Shown piece after piece: positions 23,830-31,155 of a stretch of DNA of 64,000 nt; positions within the stretch are counted from its first letter, which is position 1; each line of letters begins with the position of its first letter. This stretch comes from an uncultured Bacilli bacterium (lineage in GTDB: Bacteria > Bacillota_I > Bacilli_A > RF39 > UBA660). The DNA is taken from the NCBI GenBank assembly GCA_934167485.1, contig CAKPKL010000004.1:62001-126000 (forward strand), in the 5' to 3' direction. Under the pieces are notes generated by a model. The model saw only the letters and a program-made list of their open reading frames with translations. It was not told the DNA's origin and made no database searches. The position numbers and the translations under genes are program-made.

Positions 23830-24512
23830 TTTCTTTTCATCCCTTTTAACATAGTTTTTTCACTATTATCTATTCTATTTGATTCTATTATTTTTTGAAT
23901 TGATTTATTATATGTCCAATCATCTAATTTACAACTCTTTAAGAAAGTAAGTGTTCTACCCTTAAATTTAATATAACACGTCGAAATAAGCCAAGCTATA
24001 CTCATTTTAACATAATATTCATCTTTATAGTCATTACATAACTCAAATATTTCATTAATATACTTCTCTTCAATAAAATAATCTAATAATAATACATAAC
24101 CGAATCTATTTATCCAATAATTAGAATCACTTATGTATTTTTTAATTTCATTAAAACAAATATCTTTTGTTTTATTTTTCTTATATATATTTAAATTAGC
24201 AGCAGTCATATCACAAATAGCCCAATTATTTATATATGGAAGAAACTCATTTATATAAGGTTTTAAACTATCAAAATCAAGCTTTAAATATCCAAGTACA
24301 AGCCCATGTACAAGAGTTTCTTCATATAAATTATGTTTATTTTCACTAAAAAATTTAATATAATTACTTCTAGCTATTTTTTTTGCTATTCTTTTTAATT
24401 CAGGTGTTCTAACTCCTATTAAATTGTCACTCATAATTAGTTTAGAATGAAAATTTTTATATTTTAAATCTTGTAAATTATATAATTCTTGTAAAAATTC
24501 ATTATATTCCAT
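23826..24512 (-). CDS. DNA alkylation repair protein, AlkD-like
   Basis: A 228-residue HEAT-repeat protein of the AlkC/AlkD DNA glycosylase family, which removes bulky or cationic alkylated bases. Characteristic segments are VRTPELKRIAKKI, NNWAICDMTAAN (the tryptophan/aspartate site), NRFGYVLLLDYF, MSIAWLISTCYIK and the late NKSIQKIIESNRI. Residues match the smaller AlkD-like form found in many Firmicutes. It is the second gene of a tightly packed deoB-AlkD-phosphoesterase group. Confidence 0.85.
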   Translation of the reverse strand: MEYNEFLQELYNLQDLKYKNFHSKLIMSDNLIGVRTPELKRIAKKIARSNYIKFFSENKHNLYEETLVHGLVLGYLKLDFDSLKPYINEFLPYINNWAICDMTAANLNIYKKNKTKDICFNEIKKYISDSNYWINRFGYVLLLDYFIEEKYINEIFELCNDYKDEYYVKMSIAWLISTCYIKFKGRTLTFLKSCKLDDWTYNKSIQKIIESNRIDNSEKTMLKGMKRK

Positions 24513-25678
24513 TATTTTAATTTTCCTAAAAAACTTTTACCTACAACAGGTGCGTTTACATTAAAATTATCTGCAATAGTAGCGCCTATATCACTAAAAC
24601 AATCTAATTCTTTTAAATGTTTTGGATCTTTAAATGATTTAGAATAAACAAGTACAGGAGTGTTTTCTCTTGTATGATCTGTTCCTCTATATGATGGATC
24701 ATTACCATGATCCGCAGTTATTATAAGTAAGTCATCATCATTTAAATTTTCTTTTATTTCAGGTAAATAATCATCGAATTGTTTTATTGCTTCAGCATAT
24801 CCTTTTATATCTCTTCTATGACCATACTTTGAATCAAAATCATTAAGATTAGTAAAACACAATCCATTAAAGTGTTCTTTCTCTGTTTCAAGTAAGCAAT
24901 TAATTCCTTCTAAATTATTTCCTGTATGAGTTGTTTTAGTAATGCCACATCCATTAAATATATCATTAATTTTTCCAATAGCAATTACATCATAACCACT
25001 ATTTTTTAAATTATCTAATACAGTATCACCTTCTGGATTTAATGCATAATCTCTTCTATTACCTGTTCTTGTAAAATTACCAGGTTCACCAACATAAGGT
25101 CTTGCAATTATTCTTCCAACCTTCCACTCTTCTTTTAATGTAAGCTCACGAGCTATAGAACAATCCTTATATAATTCTTCTAGTGGAATAATATCTTCAT
25201 GTGCAGCTATTTGTAATACAGAATCAGCAGATGTATAGACTATTAAGTCTCCTGTTCTCATTTGTTCTTCACCTAATTGTTTAATTATTTCTGTACCAGA
25301 TGCATTACAATTACCAATTACGTGTCTACCAGTACGTTTTTCTAATTCATCAATCAATTCTTTAGGGAAGCCTGTTTCTGTAAAAGTTCTAAATGGAATT
25401 ATAGTACGTATTCCCATCATTTCTAAGTGACCTGTTAATGTATCTTTACCATTTGCTTTTGGATGTGCTTTAGTATAATATGAATCTGTTTTTTTAATAT
25501 CTTTAAAACCTACTAAATTTAAAAATCCCATTTTTTCTAAATTTGGATAATCAAGTGGATTATATTTTAAGATATGTCCTAAAGTACTAGCTCCTTCATC
25601 ATTCCATTTTTTTGCATCTATTGCCTCCCCTACACCAAGTGAATCTAAAACTATTAAAAATATTCTATTAAATTTCAT
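24512..25678 (-). CDS. deoB: Phosphopentomutase DeoB
   Basis: DeoB interconverts (deoxy)ribose-1-phosphate and -5-phosphate in nucleoside salvage. It has 388 residues, the usual length, and belongs to the alkaline-phosphatase superfamily. Metal-site motifs are IFLIVLDSLGVGEA (residues 5-18), the nucleophile region NGKDTLTGHLEMMG with the catalytic threonine, LIITADHGNDPSY and GTDHTRENTPVLVY. A GAGAAGAGGG site precedes the start. It is downstream of xerD in the same direction, as in Bacillus (where deoB follows ripX/xerD). Confidence 0.97.
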   Translation of the reverse strand: MKFNRIFLIVLDSLGVGEAIDAKKWNDEGASTLGHILKYNPLDYPNLEKMGFLNLVGFKDIKKTDSYYTKAHPKANGKDTLTGHLEMMGIRTIIPFRTFTETGFPKELIDELEKRTGRHVIGNCNASGTEIIKQLGEEQMRTGDLIVYTSADSVLQIAAHEDIIPLEELYKDCSIARELTLKEEWKVGRIIARPYVGEPGNFTRTGNRRDYALNPEGDTVLDNLKNSGYDVIAIGKINDIFNGCGITKTTHTGNNLEGINCLLETEKEHFNGLCFTNLNDFDSKYGHRRDIKGYAEAIKQFDDYLPEIKENLNDDDLLIITADHGNDPSYRGTDHTRENTPVLVYSKSFKDPKHLKELDCFSDIGATIADNFNVNAPVVGKSFLGKLK

Positions 25679-25695
25679 AAAATCCCTCTTCTCTT

Positions 25696-26574
25696 TTAAT
25701 TTCCATGAGGATGATATTCCTCATAATTTTTTCTTAATTCTTCGTTTGTTATATGAGTATATATTTGAGTAGTTGATATATCTGAATGTCCTAATAACTC
25801 TTGTATCGTTCTTAAATCAGCACCATACTTTAACATATGGCTTGCAAAAGAATGTCTAAGTGTATGTGGAGATATATCTTTCTTTATACCTTTTATTCTA
25901 GCTATTTCTTTTATTATTTTAAAATAAGCTTGTCGAGTTAATCCTAATCCATGATTATTTAAAAATACATATTCGCAAGGCCTTTTTTTTAACATCAACG
26001 ATCTATAATCATATATATACTTTTTTAAGTAAAGTGATGCATAATCTCCCATAGGTATAACTCTTTCCTTACTCCCTTTACCAAATGTTCTAATCAAGTC
26101 TTCACTAAAATCTATATCCTGTAATTTTAAATTAACCAACTCACTTACTCTAAGTCCTGTTGCATACATAAGTTCTAACATTGCCTTATTTCTATAATCA
26201 TACGGAGTTTCTAACTTTATATCTAAAATACTTGCTACCTCATCTTCCGTTAATATATTTGGCAAACTTTTTTTAATTTTAGGCTCATAAAGTACATCAC
26301 TAGGATTATCATTTATATATTTTTCTATATTTAAAAATTTATAAAAACTTTTTATGCAAGATATATTTCTTGATATTGACCTACTACTACTTAACTCATT
26401 ATTTAAATACTTTACATACTCTTTTAAATCAGTACTTGTTATATCTTTAATATTTTTATTTTTATTAAAAAGACTAAATTTATTTAAATCATTTTTATAC
26501 GATTCAACAGTATTTGTACTATATCCTTTATCAATAATAAGATATCTTAAAAATTCATCTATAAGATTATCCAT
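25696..26574 (-). CDS. xerD: Tyrosine recombinase XerD
   Basis: XerD resolves chromosome dimers at dif together with XerC. It has 292 residues. An N-terminal SAM-like core-binding domain (FLRYLIIDKGYSTNTVESYK) is followed by the catalytic domain with arginine in ATGLRVSEL, lysine in GKGSKERVIP, HTLRHSFASHML (H-xx-R), LGHSDISTTQIYTH and the nucleophile tyrosine in it. It sits beside deoB, which supports XerD rather than a mobile-element integrase. No dif-like site was found nearby. The start overlaps the preceding gene by eight bases. Confidence 0.92.
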   Translation of the reverse strand: MDNLIDEFLRYLIIDKGYSTNTVESYKNDLNKFSLFNKNKNIKDITSTDLKEYVKYLNNELSSSRSISRNISCIKSFYKFLNIEKYINDNPSDVLYEPKIKKSLPNILTEDEVASILDIKLETPYDYRNKAMLELMYATGLRVSELVNLKLQDIDFSEDLIRTFGKGSKERVIPMGDYASLYLKKYIYDYRSLMLKKRPCEYVFLNNHGLGLTRQAYFKIIKEIARIKGIKKDISPHTLRHSFASHMLKYGADLRTIQELLGHSDISTTQIYTHITNEELRKNYEEYHPHGN

Positions 26575-27415
26575 AATTTTTATTTATCTTTTTATAATTA
26601 TTATTAATTATATTTATACTATTTTCAATATCTTCTTTTATAGATAAAGGTGTACCTATTACTTTATATTGACCTCTTATAAACCCACAAATAGAACTTA
26701 TATTTTTTATAACCTCTGTTTCAGTTTGAGGTTTAATATTTGCCAACTCACTTACTAATAATTTAATATAAATATCTTTATATTTATTATTAAAATTATG
26801 ATTTCTAACTCTTTCAATATGATCTAAATCCATATTTTTTAATATTTCCTCTATATTATTTATATTACCTATTTTATCATAATAAGCTTTAACAACTCTA
26901 GGAAGTCCTCTTTCAAAATATGAATCAATAAGTATATTAAGTGGTACTATATTACTAATAAAACCAATATTATTCATATCATTTTTATAATCTAACATAC
27001 CAAAGTTATTATTTTTTAGAATTCTTCTTGTCATATATTCAGTTAATCCTTCATTTAAAGATTTACCATAATCAGAATATAAGTCTTCAAATCCTACTCT
27101 ATCATCTTCTTTAGAAGATACATGTAATAACTCGTGTATAAGCATGTCTTTATAATGTTCACCCATAGCTTCACTTAAGCTAATATACATAGTATTTTCT
27201 TTACCATCATATAAAGACATTGCTCCAATACTATTTAGTATTTTGTTTATATCACCATTTATGTATTTAATATTCAAATTTTCTAAATTATTACATAAGC
27301 CCTTATATGCATTTGGATATTCATTTATAATAAGACTAGCGCATTCATATATCTTTCCTTTTAAACTGAATGCTATATTAGGATTATCAATAATTAATTG
27401 TTTTATTCTCTCCAT
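26567..27415 (-). CDS. HExxH metalloprotease-like protein, unknown
   Basis: A 282-residue protein, soluble by composition. It has a zincin site HELLH at residues 94-98 and a candidate third ligand glutamate in SLNEGLTEYMTRR (E122 or E126), a gluzincin-like layout. A second part, rich in Asn, Ile and Lys, has no recognisable domain. A Gly-Gly-Thr-Gly-type ribosome site (GGTGGTAAC) and an extended -10 promoter precede it; xerD is coupled to it by overlap. It has no signal peptide, so a cytoplasmic (or forespore) role is likely. A similar-sized HExxH protein is encoded at 38630-39421. Confidence 0.65.
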   Translation of the reverse strand: MERIKQLIIDNPNIAFSLKGKIYECASLIINEYPNAYKGLCNNLENLNIKYINGDINKILNSIGAMSLYDGKENTMYISLSEAMGEHYKDMLIHELLHVSSKEDDRVGFEDLYSDYGKSLNEGLTEYMTRRILKNNNFGMLDYKNDMNNIGFISNIVPLNILIDSYFERGLPRVVKAYYDKIGNINNIEEILKNMDLDHIERVRNHNFNNKYKDIYIKLLVSELANIKPQTETEVIKNISSICGFIRGQYKVIGTPLSIKEDIENSINIINNNYKKINKNYG

Positions 27416-27431
27416 GTTACCACCTATTATA

Positions 27432-27440
27432 ATTATAACA
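27432..27440 (-). promoter_or_regulatory. Extended -10 promoter of the metalloprotease-like/xerD/deoB group
   Basis: TGTTATAAT on the minus strand, 16 bases before the start. The divergent rarA gene has its own TGATAGAAT element about 20 bases before its ATG. Confidence 0.55.
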
Positions 27441-27494
27441 CATTTTTGATATTTTTGATAAAATTTATGATAGAATATTCATGAGGTGGTGTAA

Positions 27495-28697
27495 ATGGAA
27501 CCATTAGCAATCACAATGAGACCTAAATGTCTTAAAAGTGTTATAGGACAAGAACACTTAATAGGTAAAGATAAAGTTTTAACTAATTTAGTTAAGAATA
27601 AGAAACTGTTTTCAATGATTTTATATGGTAAACCTGGTATTGGTAAAACAACAATCGCAACTGCTATAGTAGAAGAATTGGGATTAAAATATAGAATGTT
27701 GAATGCCACTATAAATAATAAAAAAGATTTTGACATAGTAATTGAAGAAGCAAAAATGTATGGTGAACTTGTAGTTATTATGGATGAAATACATAGGTTA
27801 AATAAAGATAAACAAGATTTATTATTGCCTTATCTAGAAAATGGTTTAATAATATTAATTGGTATGACAACAGCAAATCCTTATCACTCAATAAATCCAG
27901 CAATTAGATCTAGATGTCAATTATTTGAATTAAAGGAACTTACAAGTAATGATATTAAAAAAGCTATTAAAAGAGCTATTAAAGAACAACTAAGTGATAT
28001 TAAAATAGATAATAAAAGTATTGAATATCTATCAGAAATATCTAGTGGAGATTTAAGATATGCTTATAATTTACTTGAAGTAGCATACTACTCTACTAAT
28101 AAAAATGTTACAATTGAAACACTTAAGTCAATAAGCAATAAGCCTAATTTATTTCATGATAAAAATGGGGATGGATATTATGATGTTATAAGTGCTTTTC
28201 AAAAAAGTATTAGAGGCTCTGATGTAGATGCAGCTCTTCACTACCTTGCAAGATTAATTGAAGCAGAAGATTTAGATATAATATATAGAAGAATGAGTGT
28301 TATAGCTTATGAAGATATAGGTCTTGCAAATCCTAATATGGGATTAAAAGTTGATGCTTGTATAAATGCCTGTGAGAGATTAGGTCTTCCAGAAGCCAGG
28401 ATACCACTTGCTCAAACGGTTATAGAACTCGCATTGTCTCCTAAATCAAACAGTGCATATTTGGCTTTAGATAGTGCATTAAACGATATAAATAAGGGAA
28501 ATACAGGTAATGTACCTAATCATATTAAAACTTCTTCTAAAGATTATAAATATGCTCATGATTATCCAAATCATGTAGTTAAACAACAATACCTACCAGA
28601 CAATTTAATAGGTAGACGATATTATAAACCTGGACCTAATAAAAATGAACAAGTATTAAAAGAAATAAATGATAAATTAAAAGAGATTATTAATTAA
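27495..28697 (+). CDS. rarA: Replication-associated recombination protein RarA (MgsA)
   Basis: A 400-residue AAA+ ATPase that acts at stalled replication forks. Walker A is GKPGIGKTT, Walker B is VVIMDEIHRL, sensor 1 is LIGMTTANP, and the arginine finger lies in AIRSRCQLFEL. The C-terminal MgsA domain contains YDVISAFQKSIRGSDVDAAL and MSVIAYEDIGLANP. Domain order and length match the family. It is one of the few plus-strand genes in this half of the window and ends at a strong terminator. Confidence 0.95.
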   Translation: MEPLAITMRPKCLKSVIGQEHLIGKDKVLTNLVKNKKLFSMILYGKPGIGKTTIATAIVEELGLKYRMLNATINNKKDFDIVIEEAKMYGELVVIMDEIHRLNKDKQDLLLPYLENGLIILIGMTTANPYHSINPAIRSRCQLFELKELTSNDIKKAIKRAIKEQLSDIKIDNKSIEYLSEISSGDLRYAYNLLEVAYYSTNKNVTIETLKSISNKPNLFHDKNGDGYYDVISAFQKSIRGSDVDAALHYLARLIEAEDLDIIYRRMSVIAYEDIGLANPNMGLKVDACINACERLGLPEARIPLAQTVIELALSPKSNSAYLALDSALNDINKGNTGNVPNHIKTSSKDYKYAHDYPNHVVKQQYLPDNLIGRRYYKPGPNKNEQVLKEINDKLKEIIN

Positions 28698-28708
28698 TCT
28701 CTTTTATA
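28679..28708 (+). terminator. Terminator between the convergent rarA and pyk genes
   Basis: Eleven-pair stem AAAAGAGATTA with TAATCTCTTTT (five-base loop), spanning the stop codons of both genes; probably works in both directions. Confidence 0.75.
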
Positions 28709-30110
28709 TTTGTTCGATTTTCATAAAATTTGTACTTTTTACTTCAGTATTATTTGGAAAACCACCAGTTATAAGAATAACATCATTTTTTTCTAAATTT
28801 ATGAAATCATTAGCTTTATCTTTTGCATCTTCTATTATTTCATCTGTTGATTTATATACATTAGTTACCACTGGATAAACAGCCCAATTAAGCATTAAAC
28901 TACGTGCGACAGATTCACTTGCACATGTCGCAAGTACTAAACTTTTTGGTCTTAAATTACTTACTCGTCTTGCAGATAATCCACTCATAGTAGCTGCCAC
29001 TATAACTTTAGCATCAAGTAAATTTGCAGTTTCAACAACACTAGTTGCAATTGCTCCTCCAATAGTTTTATCTACAAAATCAATATTAATTTTATAATTT
29101 AAATGGTTTTCAGATTTTTCACATATACTTGCCATATAATGAACAACTAAACTTGGAAATTTACCTGTAGTAGTTTCTCCAGATAACATAACTGCATCTG
29201 TACCGTTTAGTACAGCATTAGCAATATCACTAACCTCTGCTCTTGTAGGTCTCGAATTCTTTTTCATTGATTCTAACATTTCAGTAGCTACTATAGAAAA
29301 TTTACCTTGCTTATGACATTCTTTAATAATCAATTGTTGTAAGAAAGGAAGTTCTTCCATAGGTGCTTCAACACCTAAATCTCCACGCGCTACCATAATT
29401 CCATCAGACACTTCAACAATTTCTTTTATATTATCTATTCCAGTTGTACTTTCAATTTTAGAAATAATTTCCATATCTTCTCGATTATTTTCTTTTAATA
29501 TACGTCTAGCTTCTAGGACATCTTCTTTAGTTGACACAAAAGAAAGAGCTAAAAAATCTCCATCATGATTACAAGCATAAACTATATCATTATAATCATA
29601 ATCACTAATAAAAGGAATATCAAGTTTAACTCCAGGTACACTTAAACTTTTTTTGTTACCTAAAACTCCACCATCAATTATTTTACAAGTTACGCCATCT
29701 ATTTCTTTAGATATAACCTTTATCTTCATTAAACCATTTTCTAATAATATATCATCACCAATAGATAATGAATCTATCGCACTATCATGATTTACTGAAA
29801 ATCTTTCTTCGTTACCAAGTATATTACCTTTAACTACTCTTATGTTTTTACCTTCTTCTAAAGTAATAAAATCATTTTCTAGCATCCCATTTCTAAATTC
29901 AGGACCCTTAGTGTCATATAATATACCAACAGGTATTTTAGTTATTTCCCTAACTTGTTTTACTGTTCTTACTACATTTTCTTTTTCTTCATCTGTAGCA
30001 TGTGAAAAATTTATACGTGCTACATTCATTCCATTTAATACCATCTTACTCATAACATCTACATTACAACTAGATGGACCAATACTACAAATTATTTTTG
30101 TTTTCTTCAT
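28704..30110 (-). CDS. pyk: Pyruvate kinase
   Basis: Converts PEP and ADP to pyruvate and ATP in glycolysis. With the start at 30110 (GGTGAGAAGT site, then the classic TKIICSIGPSS) it has 468 residues. Domain features are VARINFSH, DTKGPEFRNG, the ISKIES lysine region, MVARGDLGVEAP and the signature SRPTRAEVSDIANAVLNGTD. It ends after the normal C domain and lacks the extra PEP-utilising phosphohistidine domain found in Bacillus pyruvate kinase. A frame extension to 30152 has no ribosome site. Own promoter, single gene. Confidence 0.97.
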   Translation of the reverse strand: MKKTKIICSIGPSSCNVDVMSKMVLNGMNVARINFSHATDEEKENVVRTVKQVREITKIPVGILYDTKGPEFRNGMLENDFITLEEGKNIRVVKGNILGNEERFSVNHDSAIDSLSIGDDILLENGLMKIKVISKEIDGVTCKIIDGGVLGNKKSLSVPGVKLDIPFISDYDYNDIVYACNHDGDFLALSFVSTKEDVLEARRILKENNREDMEIISKIESTTGIDNIKEIVEVSDGIMVARGDLGVEAPMEELPFLQQLIIKECHKQGKFSIVATEMLESMKKNSRPTRAEVSDIANAVLNGTDAVMLSGETTTGKFPSLVVHYMASICEKSENHLNYKINIDFVDKTIGGAIATSVVETANLLDAKVIVAATMSGLSARRVSNLRPKSLVLATCASESVARSLMLNWAVYPVVTNVYKSTDEIIEDAKDKANDFINLEKNDVILITGGFPNNTEVKSTNFMKIEQI

Positions 30111-30142
30111 ACTTCTCACCTCTAAAACAAAACGACCTTTCC

Positions 30143-30171
30143 ATTTTATCACATTTTTTTGCTTGTTTCAA
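30143..30171 (-). promoter_or_regulatory. Promoter of pyk
   Basis: -35 TTGAAA (30166-30171) and -10 TAAAAT (30143-30148) with exactly 17 bases between and a TGA extension; strong by comparison with the others. It overlaps the end of the holA terminator T-run. Confidence 0.75.
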
Positions 30172-30195
30172 TAAAAAAGATTGAAAATTCAATCT
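30171..30195 (-). terminator. Terminator of the smc-holA group
   Basis: Stem AGATTGAA with TTCAATCT (two-base loop), followed on the minus strand by six T; a few bases after the holA stop. Confidence 0.75.
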
Positions 30196-30206
30196 CTATT
30201 AATTTA

Positions 30207-31145
30207 TCACAAACTTAATATAAATAATTCGAGCGCTAATTCCTTATCTTTGGTGCCTGTTTTAATTCCTATATCAAGGTCTGCCAATAAGTCTAAATAA
30301 TTAAGTAATACTTTGGGATTATATTTATATCCTGTTGTAATAGCAAGATGTACAGGATATTTATGTACTCCGAGTATCTCTGAAATATTTTCTTCGGTAT
30401 ATCCTTTTCTAGTTAGTGTAGAAGCTTGATACATAAGTCTAAATTTACTAGCTATAAGGGCTATTATTTTAATAGGTTCTTCATTTATTTTTAATAGTTC
30501 TTTATAAGTTTTAATTGCATTCTTTTTATTTTTGTTTATTATATCATCTACAAATTTAAATATATCTACATCTATAAATTCAATACAAATATTATCTATA
30601 TCTTCTCTAGTAATTATTTTATCATCTATTTTATATATCTTTAATTTTTCAATTTCTTGATATATTATTTCTAAATTATTACCTACTCTTTTAATAAAGT
30701 ATTCTATATCACTATTATTTATTTTATAATCATCAAACATAGTTTTAACAGTTTTAGTTATGTATTTTTCTTTGTTAAATTCTTTTATTATTCCATTACT
30801 ATGTATTAATTTAACTATTTTTTTTACATTATCAATTTTTTCTTGATCATCTATAAATATTATTATTGTATTTTGATTACTATTTTTTAAATATTCTTCT
30901 AATAAATCTATATCATCTATTTTTTTTGAAGATGTTCTACTAAATATAAAAGCATTTTCTACTATTATAAGTTTATTATTATCAAAAAGAGATATTGTAT
31001 TTGCATCCTCTAATATCTCTTTTATAGTATTAAATTCTAAATCGTATTTAGATATATTAATTTCTTCTATATTAGATTTACTTATTATATTTTTTACTTC
31101 TTTGTCTATTAAAAATTGCTCTTGCCCATATAATAAATAATTCAT
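30207..31145 (-). CDS. holA: DNA polymerase III delta subunit HolA (YqeN)
   Basis: The delta subunit of the clamp loader opens the sliding clamp ring. It has 312 residues. YLLYGQEQFLIDKEVKNII at the start, the SRTSSKKIDD region, YFIKRVGNNLEIIYQEIEKL and the C-terminal LLNYLDLLADLDIGIKTG-type segment match the family. It lies 10 bases downstream of smc. The N-terminal Walker A is degenerate, as is normal for delta. Confidence 0.88.
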   Translation of the reverse strand: MNYLLYGQEQFLIDKEVKNIISKSNIEEINISKYDLEFNTIKEILEDANTISLFDNNKLIIVENAFIFSRTSSKKIDDIDLLEEYLKNSNQNTIIIFIDDQEKIDNVKKIVKLIHSNGIIKEFNKEKYITKTVKTMFDDYKINNSDIEYFIKRVGNNLEIIYQEIEKLKIYKIDDKIITREDIDNICIEFIDVDIFKFVDDIINKNKKNAIKTYKELLKINEEPIKIIALIASKFRLMYQASTLTRKGYTEENISEILGVHKYPVHLAITTGYKYNPKVLLNYLDLLADLDIGIKTGTKDKELALELFILSL

Positions 31146-31155
31146 GTTATCACTC

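Noticed and set aside
25696..26574. A mobile-element integrase with attachment sites
   Set aside because: The gene lies beside deoB and codes a standard XerD; no att-like repeats, phage genes or tRNA target were seen.
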